Below are positions 21,231-37,849 of a stretch of DNA of 64,000 nt, piece by piece (positions within the stretch are counted from its first letter, which is position 1; each line of letters starts with the position of its first letter). A program made the position numbers and the translations under genes. The DNA is from Carettochelys insculpta (taxonomy: Eukaryota > Chordata > Testudines > Carettochelyidae), in contig NC_134152.1 of assembly GCF_033958435.1 (NCBI RefSeq), positions 13,192,001 to 13,256,000 on the forward strand, given 5' to 3'. The notes below the pieces were generated by a model. The model was not told the origin of the DNA. It worked only from the letters and a program-made list of their open reading frames with translations, and ran no database searches.

Positions 21231-23180
21231 ATTAGGAAAAGGCAGATGTTAATAACAGGGACTTGATCATTCAGAACATACACAGCTGGGTTTGTGATGA
21301 CTGAGAGAACCATATGGTGACTTGCCAGCCGGGCGGAAAGGTTGTGAATCTCTCAAGACGTCTAGATTGACTTATGTGTAATACTGGGGAGGAGCTGGTG
21401 GTACCAATTGTTACATGTGGGTAACAATGACACAGGGAGGTTTTGGAGACCAAATTTAGGCTTCTAGAAAAGAGATAGAAATCCAGGACCTCTATGGTAG
21501 TGTTCTCTGAAATACTTCCCGTTCCACATGCAAGGCCATGTAGGCAGACGGAACTTCAGTGTCTTGAGATGATGGTGTAGAAAGGAGGGGTTCAGATTCA
21601 TTGAGAACTGGGGAAACTTTTGGGAAAGGGGGAGCCTATACAGGAAGAATAGAAAAGAAATACAAAAGAAAAGAATACAAAAAGAAACAGTAACTCTGTC
21701 ACTTAACATTAAAAAGGTCATAAGGCAGTTTTTAAACTGATGGCTGTGGGAAAGCCAGTGGGTGAAGAGGAGCACGTTGATCATAGAGCGACATCTTTTA
21801 GGGGAGGGTCTATTAATAGGGATTCTCTATGTTCTAGTGAGGAGGAGAGAGTCAAAGATGATAAAATATGGGTAAGATCAGATGAGAAACAATCAAATGA
21901 AAAGGAGTTTTAAACCAGGAAGTGGCACACAGTTAAATAGTGATAAATTTTTACAGTGCTTATACACAAATGCTAGAAGTCTAAATAATAAAAGTGAACC
22001 AGAGCGTCTCATAATAAAGGACGATATTGATATAAGAGGCATACAGAAGCTTGGTTGAATGAAGACAAATAAGGGGACACAGTAATACCAGGGTAGAAAA
22101 CATATCAGAAGGACAGAACAGATAATGCTGGTGGGGGAGTGACACAATACATGAAAGAAAATGTTGAATCAAATGAAGTAAAAATCTTAAATGAACCAAA
22201 ATGTTTCACAGAATCTCTGTGGAGTCTCTGCTCCAATAATAAGAATAGAGCAGTAGGGATATATTACCTACTACCTGAGGATAGTAATAATGACTATGAA
22301 ATGCTAAGGGAGATTAAAAAGGTTATCGAAATAAAATACTCAGTAATAATGGGTGATTTTAACTACCCCCATATTGACTGGCTATGCATCAGCTCAGGAT
22401 GGGATACAGAGATAAAATTTCTTGATACCTTAAATGACTGCTTCTTGAAGCAGCTGATTCTAAAACCCACCAGGGGAGAGGTAATTATTGATTTAGTCCT
22501 AAGAGTTAAATATAACTGGACTGCTTGGAAGTAGTGACTAAAATGTAATAAACTTTATCATCCCGGTGGTGGGGAAAACACCTCAGCAGACCAACACTGT
22601 GGTATTTAATTTCAGAAAGGAGAACTACACAAATATGAAGAGGTTAATTAAAAAGAAATTAAAAGGTACAGTGCCAAAATTAAAATCCCTGAAAGCTGCA
22701 TGGAAACTTTCCAAAGACACCCAAATTGAAGCCCAGCTTGAACATATACTCCAAATTATAAAAAAAAGCCCACAGTAAAAGTACCAAAAAAGTGCAATCA
22801 TGGCTTAACAACCAGGTAAAAGAAGCAGCGTGAGATAAAATGGCATTGCTTTAAAAAGTGTCACTTAAATCCAAGTGAGGAAAATAGAAAGGAGCATAAA
22901 CTCTGTCAAGTTAAGTGTAAAAACATAATAAGGAAAGCCAAAAAGGACTTTGAAGAACAGTGAGCCAAACCTCAAAAAGTTTTTAAGCACATCAGAAATG
23001 TGCTAAACAACCAGTGGGGCCCACTGACCGAGATACTAAGGGAGCTCTCAAAGACAATGAGGCCTTAGTGGAGAAACTAAATGAATTCTTTGGTTCAGTC
23101 CTCACAGCTGAGGATATTAGGGAGATTCCCAAACCTGAGACACTTTTTAGGTGACAAAAATCTGAGGAAATATCCCACAC
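21231..23180 (+). mobile_element. Degenerate CR1 LINE, ORF1 end and ORF2 endonuclease part
   Basis: It is readable in pieces. Near 21390-21440 is SWWYQLLHVGNNDTGR, the HxGxND block of the CR1 ORF1 esterase. From 22139 to 22534 the endonuclease reads VIMGDFNYPHIDWLC, then LKPTRGEVIIDLVL. From 22566 to 23150 a linker region reads WKLSKDTQIEAQLEHILQII and PLTEILRELS. The RT is absent. It is AT-richer and more decayed than the other CR1 copies here, so probably an older subfamily. Confidence 0.8.
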
Positions 23181-23189
23181 TGAGTTTGG

Positions 23190-24900
23190 ACAGGAAGTAG
23201 AAAATGAGAACCCTGGAGCTCAGCTGCAGCTGAGCCACAGGAGAGTCCAGATATCTGTTCTTCAAGAGCTCAGTGCAGCCCTGAAGTGGATCGAGGCCTT
23301 GCTGCCAGGGGAGGCATATGAGGACCTGAAGGAACTGCTGGAGCTCCCTGCCATGGACTACCTCTAGGAGATGGGACCTTTGGACCAGGGGACTCTACAC
23401 TCAGCTTGTGGTTGGAAGCAGCTCCGAGGGAACAGACTCTAGTCTGGTCCTGCTGCTCGACTGTCAGTCAGAGTTTTGCCTCTGGAATATATGGTGCCCA
23501 GCTGGAGATCAGCTGACATTGCTAGAGCCCTAGCCTAGGATGCAGTGGAGTCAGATGGACATTAATCCCCATAGCCCTAGCCACTGAACCCTAAGTATGG
23601 CAGCCACACCACCAAAGGCCAGGATGCCTGTGTGCCAATTATCCCCTGCCTGTGCCCCAGGCTGTTTTGGAGCCTATCCCCTCCTGAGCCTCTAGACTGC
23701 TAGCTCTGCTTTGATACAGGCCAGAGCCCCAACTATGTATGGTTCTGCCCCACCCAGAAAGAGCCAGAGCTCCTCCACAGACTATTTGTAGCTGATTACC
23801 CTAACCAGGTGGCTACAGGCTAAAGACTCACATCCAGAGGGCCAGAGCTCCCTGACAGCTTGCTAATTATAGGCTAATTATTGTTTGCCTCAACCAGGTG
23901 GCTTTGGGCTAAAGACAGCTGTGTTTCTTCCCACTCAAAGGGCTGAAACTCTGCCCTTTTGGATGGTTACTTGCAATGTACTTGTAGAAGGCGCTGTGGC
24001 CTCCCTTTCCTTTTTGAGAGTGAGGGACCGCTAAAGGCCCACACCTAGGAACAAGCACTTCATGTGGTGACCTCTATTGGGGATGGCCCTGTAGTGGGGC
24101 AGCTGCCCCACTCTAGCAAGGGAGGGGTTAAGGCAGTCTAGAGGGAGCCTGCTCAAGCCCTTCCAATCAGCAAGCAGCTTCAAGGGAGCCAACTAGAAGG
24201 TACCTTGCTGGGGCAGCCCTAATCTAAAGGGCTGCCCAGCAGCACAAAGGGAGTTCTCACCCTGACCAGTAAGGGAGGAACTCAGTCCCAGTAGGGGAGG
24301 GAACCGATGACACCTGCAGAGAACAGTGATGGGTAGACACAGGGAAGCTGTAGAGATGCTCCAGACTGTTACCTCTCAGGCGGTGACCTTGATACCTGAG
24401 TCAAGAAGGCATGCGGGGGATAGGGAAATGGTCCAGGGAACCCTGAGAGAAGTTAAGGGGAGTGAAGGAGGGAAGGACAAGGCTGTTGTCATTGGATCAC
24501 TGGGTCAGGACCCAGAGTAATGGGTAGGCCTGGGTACCCCCTTTCCTTCTTGTACTATACCTTGCAACCAAGGAATGTGGCCTATACAGACAATGGCTTG
24601 TCTCTGGGGTAAAGGGCTATGTTTTAGGGCTGCAGGTGGCCACAGTGGCAATGAGAATGGAGTAGTAGGCACTGCTGGAAGGCATTGTCCTGAAGAGGAC
24701 ACTGGGGTCCAGGAGCAATGTGGGTCCATGGGGACACACTGGAAAATGGAACAAACAATGGACTCACATCCATAAACTAAACTGATTTCCAGTTTGACCA
24801 GCAATAGGTGCTGTGGTGGTGAGTTGACCCCACTACTGGTGCCCACAGTTCTTGAACCCTGGCAAGGCACAGTACAGCCAACTACTACAGTTAAACTCAA
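23190..24900 (+). mobile_element. LTR-retroelement remnant with LTR edge near 24090
   Basis: Non-coding sequence from 23200 to 24085 leads into TGTAGTGGGGCAGCTGCCCC at about 24091. This is an LTR-like edge shared with the minus-strand repeat ending at 10554. The stretch before it (GAACAAGCACTTCATGTGGT, then GGGGATGGCCC) sits where a polypurine tract would be expected. The region to 24900 is repeat-like and GC-moderate. I found no protein motif, so the family is inferred only from the edge. Confidence 0.4.
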
Positions 24901-24904
24901 TCAA

Positions 24905-27595
<2,691 letters not shown>

Positions 27596-27599
27596 AGAG

Positions 27600-27720
27600 T
27601 AACAGAGTGATAGCCATGTTAGTCTATATTCTATCAAACAAAAAGGCAGTCCAGCAGCACTTTAATGACTAACAAAATAATGCATTGGGCTTTAAAGGTA
27701 ATGCATGTGAGGGTTTAGAA
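27600..27720 (-). repeat. Penelope-type 3' tail fragment
   Basis: The minus strand reads TTGTTAGTCATTAAAGTGCT, then GCTGGACTGCC, then ATAGACTAACATGGCTATCA. This is the end sequence shared with the elements at 49255-50265 and 51935-52030. Only the tail remains. Confidence 0.65.
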
Positions 27721-27984
27721 GGCTCACATGTCCCTCCCCAGATGCTGTCAGGGGCATATTCAGTAGAGAGCCACAGCAGCAAAGGAGGAGATCCTGAGGT
27801 TTCCTGGTGGGCCCCACGTTGGCAGTCTTCAGAGTAGCTATACCACAACCAGCCTCACCCCCAGCCCTTCCACACAGCCATGTCTCCTGTCCCGGGTCTG
27901 TACAACCCTGCTGGAGGACAGAGCTGGATGCAAGGTTTGAGGTGATACAGCAACGCTGGAGGAGCTGCCCATTGAACTGAACCA

Positions 27985-28240
27985 CAGGACTCTCCTAGGA
28001 ATTGCAGCAGTAAAAGAAGCAAAACCTAGGGCTACCATTCCCAGTGCTGGCAGCTCCTTCAGCATGATGGTGCTGATACCAACCAGTGGGCCTGGACAGG
28101 CCCCCAACAGGAGATATAGCTGGAAGAGCTGGAGGCAGGATAGCCATGCAGGAGGAACCACCAGCAGGGGGCCACACAGTGACCCTAGGTTCTGCTTCTT
28201 TCACTGCTGTGGTTCCCAGGAGAGGCCGGTGTTTCAAAAA
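27985..28240. repeat. Imperfect inverted repeat of unknown origin
   Basis: GCAGCAGTAAAAGAAGCAAA at about 28003 returns inverted near 28190-28215 (TTCTGCTTCTTTCACTGCTG). The centre, around 28080-28150, shows no recognised frame. The flanking 27720-27980 is also repeat-like. Confidence 0.5.
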
Positions 28241-28497
28241 TCAGCATCGGCCACAGTGGGTGGATAGAGTTCTCTGCTAATCCTCAGATAACTTAAGATG
28301 GGTAGGGGATAGGGAGGAGTCACATGGAGGTGTCACCTATTTCCTTACAAGTACCATCTTCATAGTACAGTAAACTCATATCTGGCATTGTACTATCCAG
28401 AACTCTCAAATAACTGGCATTTTAACCAATTTAGTTACATTTTCCATAGGTACAATGTAGTGAAAGGAAATACATATAAATACAGTGAATACAGTAT

Positions 28498-28931
28498 CCC
28501 TGTGTCTACACGTCCCCTTCCTTTCGAAAGGGGCAGGTTAATGAGCGGGTTTGAAATATGCTAATGAGACACTGCAATGAATATGCAGTGCCTCATTAGC
28601 ATAATGTTGGCTGCAGCGATTCAAAAGCACAGCTTTTCGAATCGCGTGCCGCCCATGGAGATGGGACCTTCCGAAAGGACCCCTCCCCCAATTTTCAAAA
28701 GCCCTTTTTCCTATGATCGGAAGAAGGGCTTTCGAAAACTGGGGGGCGTCCTTTCGGAAGGTCCCATCTCCACAGGCAGTGCGTGAGTCGTAAAGCTGCA
28801 CTTTCGAATCGCCGCAGCTGCCATTATGCTAATGAGGTGATGCATATTCATTGCAGCACCTCATTAGCATCTTTTAAACCCGGTTATTAACATGCCCCTT
28901 TCAAAAGAAAGGGGCACGTGTAGACCCAGCC
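28498..28931. mobile_element. Foldback MITE (CCCCTTCCTTTCGAAA family)
   Basis: The left end is CCCTGTGTCTACACGTCCCC; the right end on the other strand is GGCTGGGTCTACACGTGCCC. TAT is duplicated exactly (28495-28497, 28932-28934). It is a close relative of 18099-18534, with the same central GGAAGAAGGGCTTTCGAAAA word. Confidence 0.9.
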
Positions 28932-29199
28932 TATAAGTTTACAGTGAACAGTACTACTGTTGTTGGCAAATAAAGTACCCTGCATGCATTTTTGTATGTT
29001 TCTTAATAACTAATTTTGTTTCCTTTAGTGTTATGCATTGCCAGGTATTGCTCTGTTATCCAGAAAATTTGACTCTGGCAACCTTCTGGTTCAGGGGCTG
29101 CTGGTTATGAAAGAGTTTCCTGTATCAGAGTGAGGGCCGTCCTGTGGGGTGGTGGTGGTGCAGGACCAAGGACAAACTCCTGCAGTGCAGGCCTCCCCA

Positions 29200-29600
29200 C
29201 TTCCCTGCTCCAGCCCCACCCTTCCTCCTTACTCCCTCCCTGGCCAACTTGGCTGGGGATTACCTGAGGTGCCGGTGGTGGGCAGCAGCAGAAGCAGAGT
29301 GTCACCTCTCCCAAGCCGTCCCCTCCCCACACTCACCACACAGCACGAATGGCAGCCCACTGTATTCTGTCATGCCCTCTCAGCCTGCCGAGCCCTTGTT
29401 CTGCACAACAGGAGGGCGTGGCACAACAGTGGTGCAGGCTGCCACTGGCAACACCCACAATGTGAATGCAAGGAGATGGGGTAAGGCTGCTGCTGCTGCC
29501 CCAGCCTCTGTGCCCTGCCCCATAATACTTCCCAGTCCCGTTCATAGGATGGCTGGGGCGGGCACCATGGGGCCCCCAAAAGCAGAGGCCAGGCGCAGCC
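29200..29600 (+). repeat. Dispersed repeat, partner of 4020-4330
   Basis: It is inverted relative to 4020-4330. Shared blocks are GGGGATTACCTGAGG/GGTAATCCCC, CATAGGATGGCTGGGGC and ATGGGGCCCCCAAAAGC. The family is unknown, and overlapping frames in several phases are not convincing genes. Confidence 0.4.
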
Positions 29601-29604
29601 ACCC

Positions 29605-31349
<1,745 letters not shown>

Positions 31350-31352
31350 CAG

Positions 31353-32034
31353 AGCCGTGTCTACACGTGCACACTACTTCGAAGTAGCGGTACTAACTTC
31401 GAAATAGCACCCGTCACGGCTACACGCGCCGGGCGCTATTTCGAAGTTAACTTCGACGTTAGACGGCGAGACGTCGAAGTCGCTAACCCCATGAGGGGAT
31501 AGGAATAGCGCCCTACTTCGACTTTCAACGTCGAAGTAGGGACCGTGTAGTCGTTGCGCGTCCCGCAACTTCGAAATAGCGGGGTCCGCCATGGCGGCCA
31601 TCAGCTGAGGGGTTGAGAGATGCTCTCTCTCCAGCCCCTGCGGGGCTCTATGGTCACCGTGGGCAGCAGCCCTTAGCCCAGGGCTTCTGGCTGCTGCTGC
31701 GGCAGCTGGGGATCCATGCTGCAGGCACAGGGTCTGCAACCAGTTGTAGGCTCTGTGTATCTTGTGTTGTTTAGTGCAACTGTGTCTGGGAGGGGCCCTT
31801 TAAGGGAGCGGCTTGCTGTTGAGTCTGCCCTGTGACCCTGTCTGCAGCTGTGCCTGGCACCCTTATTTCGATGTGTGCTACTTTGGCGTGTAGACGTTCC
31901 CTTGCAGCGCCTATTTCTATGTGGTGCCGCGCAACGTCGAAGTTGAACATCGACGTTGCCAGCCCTGGAGGACGTGTAGACGTTACTCATCGAAATAGCC
32001 TATTTCGATGTTGGCTTCACGTGTAGACGTAGCC
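31353..32034 (-). mobile_element. Non-autonomous Harbinger-like MITE, ~700-bp family
   Basis: The ends are AGCCGTGTCTACACGTGCAC and, on the other strand, GGCTACGTCTACACGTGAAG. CAG is duplicated at 31350-31352 and 32035-32037. The interior closely follows 5125-5834 and 42676-43386, including the minus-strand leader with MDPQLPQQQPEALG. Confidence 0.88.
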
Positions 32035-32061
32035 CAGGAGATTTAAGCAGCCTGGTGATGG

Positions 32062-32846
32062 GATAAGACAAGACAGGAAGGGGCATGTCAATGAGGCAGT
32101 TTGGAAGTTGCTAATGAGGTGCTGACATGAATATGCAATGCCTCATTAGCATAATGGTGGCCATGTGTGATTCGAAAGTGCCACTTTCAGAACACATGCC
32201 ACTCATGGGCTACGTCTACACTAGCCCCAAACTTCTAAATGGCCATTCAAATGGCCATTTCGAAGTTTACTAATGAAGCACTGAAATACATATTCAGCAC
32301 CTCATTAGCACGTGGGCGGCCACAGCACTTCAAAATTGACGTGGCTCACCGCCGCGCGGCTCGTCCAGATGGGGCTCCTTTTCGAAAGGACCCTGCCTAC
32401 TTCAAAGTCCCCTTATTCCCATCAGCTCATGGGAATAAGGGGACTTCGAAGTAGGCAGGGTCCTTTCGAAAAGGAGCCCCGTCGGGATGAGCCGCATGGC
32501 GGCAAGCCACGTCAATTTCGAAGCGCCGCGGCCGCCCGCATGCTAATGAAGCTAGTGTAGACACGGCCATGTAGACAAGAGGCTTTCAAAAGGACCCACT
32601 GACTTCAAAAACCCATTCTTCCTATTTGGTTTTAGGAATAAGGGGCTTTTGAAGTCAGGACTGTCCTTATGAAAGGCTGCCATCTACATGAGCGGTGTGC
32701 GTTCTGAAAGTGGCATTTTCAAATTGTGGGGGCCGTCATTATGCTAATAAGGTGCTGCACATTCATGTCATCACCTCCTTAGCATCTTCCAAACTGCCTC
32801 ATTAACATGCCCCTTCCAAAAGGTGGAAGCAAGTGTAGACAAGGCC
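32062..32846. mobile_element. Old foldback MITE with a younger MITE inside
   Basis: The right end on the other strand is GGCCTTGTCTACACTTGCTT. The left arm (GGAAGGGGCATGTCAATGAG) is recognisable but its terminal bases have drifted. The arms contain GCTAATGAGGTGCTG and CTAATAAGGTGCTG. It is interrupted by 32208-32568. Confidence 0.7.
32208..32568. mobile_element. Palindromic MITE nested in an older MITE
   Basis: The left end is GGCTACGTCTACACTAGCCC; the right end on the other strand is GGCCGTGTCTACACTAGC. ATG is duplicated exactly (32205-32207, 32569-32571). It belongs to the 14007-14442 family, but the right arm lacks the segment between CTAATGAAG and CTAGTGTAG. Confidence 0.9.
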
Positions 32847-32849
32847 TAT

Positions 32850-33735
32850 GTGTTTCCACAACAGGCAAAGATACACTTTTGCAAGTTAAGTTTTTAATCT
32901 TTGGAACAAATTTCTTAAGGGAAGTAGGAGTAGTTCTTGGCTAACTTTTTAGCAAGTGTATCAATAATTTTGCTAAATCTGAATTTTACATTTTGAGAGA
33001 TCACTTAAACAGGGGGCAATGGACTGATATATATTTATTGAAATAAGATATCTCAGAGTTATCTGTAATGAGAATAAAATTGCTAGCATAGTTTAGCAAG
33101 CACGCAAAACAACAAGAGTTTCTTACAGGGTACTGGAAACTTCCAGATCATTTTGAAAGCTGACAAACATAAGGGAAACCCTTTTGAGAAACACAGATTT
33201 TGTTAATAATGAATATTGTATTATTTATTCTCATATTAATTTGCATACGAGCAACATAAAAAATAGGAAGTGTTTTGATGTTTTTTCAAAGGATTATTGG
33301 AACCCAAACATTATTTTGGATGCTGTTTTAAGGAAAGAAAATTGAATAAGTTTTAATTTGGGAGAACCTAGTCAAGACACAGTTGGAAATACAGGTTGAA
33401 CTGGTGCTGAATGAGAGCATTTGTTGGACAAGGAAAGGTCAATATTGTCTAGAAGCATTACCAACACTTCCACTGCTTACTGAGTTCATAGAAGACATTT
33501 AGGAATAAATTACAGCTAAATAACATTAGAGAATATGGGGAGCTGTACTGGCTGTAAACAAACTTTACGGGACTGTGGGAAACTTGGCCGCACCCATAAC
33601 AAGTGGCTAACTAAAATCATACAGGATTACAAATGTTACCACATGAGAGAGTTCCAGATTAGAGGGGTTCAACTAATACCGATCAGCGATGCGGTACAAT
33701 GTTAGAAAAGTTCTCTCAGAGGTAACAGAGTATCT
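32850..33735. other. Intron sequence, no recognised feature
   Basis: This is AT-rich intron; nothing was assigned. Confidence 0.5.
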
Positions 33736-33739
33736 CAGA

Positions 33740-34144
33740 GGCTGAATCTCCACTTGCATTCTTCTTCTGAAAGGCATGAAAATGAGGTAAATTGAAAATG
33801 CAAATGAGGTGAAGATTTACATATCTGGTTCCACATTTGCATAATATTTGGAACGAGCTTCTTTCAAAAGAAAAAAGCAGTGTAGATGCAGCTCTTTCAA
33901 AAGTAAACCCCTTCTTTGAAAGAACCCTTCTTCCTATTTTGTTTCAGGAAGAAAAGTTCTTTCGGAGATGGGCTTTATTTTCAAAAAAGCCCCATCTATG
34001 CTGCTTTTTTTCTTTTGAAAGAAGCTTTTTCTAAAGGAGAATTTGCAAAGGACTCAGATATGTAAATCTGCACCTCATTTGCATTTTCAATTTCCCTCCT
34101 TTTCATGCCTCTTTTGAAAGAGGAATGCAAGTGTAGACATAGCC
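33740..34144. mobile_element. Foldback MITE (CTTGCATTCCTCTTTC family)
   Basis: The left end is GGCTGAATCTCCACTTGCAT; the right end on the other strand is GGCTATGTCTACACTTGCAT. AGA is duplicated exactly (33737-33739, 34145-34147). The inverted arms share GCAAATGAGGTG and AGATTTACATATC. Confidence 0.88.
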
Positions 34145-34739
34145 AGAATGTTTCTGATCAGAAATAAATATAAAATGTAAAACATCAAAGACTGTCAGCT
34201 CAAATTAAACTAATTAAAATAGAAATAAAGCAGCACAGGACAATGCAGCTAAGATGAGCTATAAACAATTGTTTAAGTGGAATGCTCTTAAATAATTTAA
34301 AAAGTTTGGTGATGAGGTAAAGCATTTAAAAATAAACAGGAGCAAACTAAAAAGAGCAAAAGGCAGCACTGAATGATGAGCCAAACACATAGGCTACATC
34401 TAGACTAGAGTGTTTTGTTGACAAAACCCAGGGAGCATCTAGACTACCAAAGTGCTCTGTCAACAGTAAATCGACAAAACACATCACTTTTGTCAATAGC
34501 ATTATCCTGCTCCCCACAATGAAGAAATCCAAAAGCCAGTCTGGATGTTCCAGGGGGCCTTCTGTTGACAAAAAAGGCATCCAGGGCACCACGCAGGTGC
34601 CCCAAGGGACACCCTGTCCACAGCAATCAGTGGTCTATGGTTTCTGTCTTTCTTAAAGCCACAGGGATCATGGGAAACACTGTGGCAGGAAGCTGAGCAT
34701 TGGAGCAGCAGCATGCCATGTGGCTCTTCCAAGGTGCTC

Positions 34740-35250
34740 ACAGCCACACCAGCCAGCAGCATAGTGGATGCACATGTGCCACGAGACACCCACAGGCCCT
34801 CAAGGGACCAGCCAGAACGGTGTCCTAGGAGCCACCCCTGGACAGAAAGTGGTGGGCCCCTTCCTGGACCTGTGGGGTGAGGAGGAGATCCTCCTCGACC
34901 CTCAAGGCCAAGAGCTAGAGTGGCCCCACCTACACATGGATGACCACAGAACTTGTGGAATGGGGTCCTTCCCCTGCAGCATGGAGCAGATCTGGGCCAA
35001 GGTCAAGGAGCTCTTCCAGGGCTACGCCCAGGCCCACAATGCTGGCCAAAGTTCTAAGGCAGGACCTACCACCTGCAAGGAGTTCATCGACATCTTGGGG
35101 GGGGGGGACTTCCATCACCTCTATAGTACCCTGTTGACACAGCACTGGAGGTCCCCTGCCTCCAGACAGAGCCCCCAGAGGAGGAGGAGGAGCAGGCCTC
35201 TGAGTCGCAATCTTCACTGGAGCCAGAGGCAGACACAGGGTCCAAAGTGA
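34740..35250 (+). pseudogene. Myb/SANT-like protein of a Harbinger element
   Basis: The frame from 34768 reads GPFLDLWGEEEILLDPQGQE, then MEQIWAKVKELFQGYAQAHN, then AGPTTCKEFIDILGGGDF. The order (a W-containing helix, IxAKVKxLxxxYxxAxxxN, then PTTCxxFxxxDxILG) is that of the Myb/SANT-like DNA-binding protein that accompanies the transposase in many Harbinger elements. It would help bring the transposase to the ends. A glutamate/arginine-rich tail follows (QRRRRSRPLSR). A G9 run at 35098-35107 and the lack of a proper start suggest decay. Confidence 0.65.
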
Positions 35251-35840
35251 GCAGCAGCAACCTCATGATTGTCCTGGAGTCAGTCCCTGCCAGCCAGGCC
35301 ACCTGCTGAGCATCATCAGTGCTGGGTGAGGGTCCCTCTGGTAAGTACCCCATGCGTCACACAACCCAAGGGGAGTGCATGCAGATGGGGCATGCTGTGA
35401 GTGTCGCCTGGCTAGCTTGGGCAGGACCTCACATTGTGGTCCCAGCAGATGGAACCATGTGCAAGATAGTGTGTGCCACCCAGACCCAGCAGGCAGCCCC
35501 CAGGCACAGCCCCCAACCACAGCCCCACCGCTTTCATACCTCCCTCTGCTCCTGGCCCCAAAACAGCAGTGGAAGGGGATCCCAAGGCCAATGCTGCTCA
35601 GGGTCCCACTCCCCCTTGGGTTCACAGCCCACCACTCTCTCCAGGGGCTGAGGCCCCCCTCCCCAGCCCAAGCCCCCCCAATGTACATAGTTCACTAGTT
35701 TCACGTGTTGTTTTATTGTACATGGTTTGTTATTACAGTGTTTCTTTTCCACATGTTTTTCACTGTTTAAGTAAACCAGTTATTTGAGCACCACCCCTGC
35801 ACCCATGTTTATTGGACAGGGCTTGGGGAGAGGGGAGGGG

Positions 35841-36143
35841 TCAAAGGGAGGAGTAGTGGTGGGATGGGGTAGGGCTGTGTTCCTGAGGCACCCGCTGGGC
35901 CTCCCGGATACACACCCTGTCCTGATGGGTCTGGCGAATCAGAGCTTTGTCCAGCTGTTTGTAGCTAAAGCTGGCATTTGCCCCCCAACCTGGGAGGAAG
36001 GCTTCCCCCTTTCCCTCCACTATGTTCTGCAAGGCACAACACATGGCCACAGCTTGGAGGAAGTTGTGCTCCCCCATGTCCAGGTGGGTCAGCAGGCACT
36101 GAAAGCATGCCTTCAGGCAGCCAAAGGTGCCCTCAGCCGGCAT
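35841..36143 (-). pseudogene. Harbinger transposase, C-terminal piece
   Basis: The minus strand reads AEGTFGCLKACFQCLLTHLD, then MGEHNFLQAVAMCCALQNIV, then EGKGEAFLPGW. This corresponds to the last catalytic block of PIF/Harbinger transposases (the E of xECAFGRLKGRF; here AEGTFGCLK keeps the glutamate) and the conserved ACCxLHN segment. It is the end of the gene interrupted by the LINE at 36280-37832. Confidence 0.85.
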
Positions 36144-36279
36144 CTGGGCCCACTTGAGTCAGGCATTAAAAAGGTCCTGGCTTGGATCCAGCTGGCCAGT
36201 GTACAGCTTCATGACCCAGGGCATGAGGGGGTAGGGTGCATTTCCCACCATGCACAGTGGCATGTGCACATTCCGGACT

Positions 36280-37832
36280 GCCAGAAAAATCAGGTGGCTG
36301 CAAGTCACCAGGGCCTGATGAAATGCATCCTAGAATACTTAAGGAGCTGAAAGAGGAGGTTAGCTATCATCTTTCAAAAGTCCTGGAAGTCAGAAGAGAT
36401 TCCAGAAGACTGGAAAAGGGCAAATATAATGACCATCTATAAAAAAGATTAAAAAGAACAACCCAGGAAAATACAGTCCAGTCACTTTTACTTTTGTGCC
36501 AGGAAAGAGCAATGGAGCAAATAATTAAGGAATTCATCTGCAAACATCTGGAAGAAAATAAAGTGATAGGCAACAGCCAGCATGGATTTGCAAAGAACAA
36601 ATCATGCCAGACCAATCTTTTTTTGACAGGATAACAAGTCTTTTGGATAAGAGAGAAGCAATAGATGTGGTATACCTAGATTTTAGTAAGGCATTTAACA
36701 TGGTCTTGCATTATATTCTTATCAATAAACTAAGCAAATACAACTTATATGGGGCCACTGTAAAGTGGGTGAATAACTGGCTGGATAACTAGTCTCAAAG
36801 AGTAGTTATTAATGGTTCACAGTCATGCTGCAACGGCATGACAAGTGGGGTTCCGCAGGGATCTGTTTTGGGATGAGTTGTATTCAATATCTTCATCAAT
36901 GATTTAGATATTGGCATAGAGAGTATCCTTATTAAGTCTGAAGATGATACCAATCTGGGGGAGGGGGTTTGCAATTGCTTTGAAGGATAAAGTCATAATT
37001 CCAAACAATCTGGACAGACTGGAAAAATGGTCTGAAGAAAACAGGATGAAGTTTAATAAAGACAAATGCAAACTACTCCAAGTAGGAAGGAACCATCAGC
37101 TTCATACATATAGAATGAGAAACGACTGTCCACCAAAAAGTGCTGTGGAGAGTAATTTAGGGGTCATAGTGGGCCACAAGTTAAATATGATTCAACAGTG
37201 TGATGCTGTTGCAAAAAAAGCAAACAAGATTCTGGGATGCGTTAACAGGAGTGTAGTGAGCAAGATACAAGAGATCATTCTTCCGCTCTATTCTGAGCTG
37301 ATCAGGCCTCAGTTGGAGTGCTGTGTTCAGTTCTGGGCACCACATTTTAAGACACGTGTGGAGAAATTGGAAAAGGTCCAGAGAAGAGCAATGAGAATTA
37401 TTAAAAGTCTAGAGAACATGAACTTTGAGGGAAGACTGAAAGAACTGGGCTTGTTTACAAAAGAGAAGACTCAGAGGGGACATGATAGTGGTTTTGAAGT
37501 ATCTTAAAGAGGGTTACAAGGAGAGGAGAGAAAAAATGTTCTCCTTGGCCTCTGAGGATAGGATAAGGAGCAATGGGCTTAAGCTGCAGCAAGGGAGGTT
37601 TAGGAAAAACTTCCCAGCTGTCAGGATGATTAAACACTGGATTAAATTACCTAGGGAGGTTGTGGAATCTCCATCACTGGAGATTTTTAAGATCAGGTTA
37701 GATAGATACCTATTGGGGATGGTCTAGATGGTGATTTGTCCTGCTGAGAGGGCAGAGAACTGGACACGATGACCCCTCGAGGTCCCTTCCAGTTCTAGTT
37801 CTCTATGATTCTATGATTCTATGATTCTCCAT
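36280..37832 (+). mobile_element. CR1-type LINE inserted in a Harbinger transposase
   Basis: The plus strand starts with CKSPGPDEMHPRILKELKEE (36291-36360) and continues with [31 protein letters not shown] (followed by a stop), ESILIKSEDDTNLG, LECCVQFWAPHFKTRVEKLE and, at 37482-37727, FRKNFPAVRMIKHWIKLPRE. The tail is CTATGATTCTATGATTCTAT. Stops and frameshifts are frequent, and the palm motif has become SEDD. It is more divergent than the other CR1 copies, closer to an L2/CR1-L3-like type. Confidence 0.88.
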
Positions 37833-37849
37833 CCTCTGGCACATGCTAG

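Noticed and set aside
35263..35800. Several 100-140-codon frames on both strands
   Set aside because: They lie in GC-rich non-coding filler of the Harbinger element, with no domain and mutual overlap.
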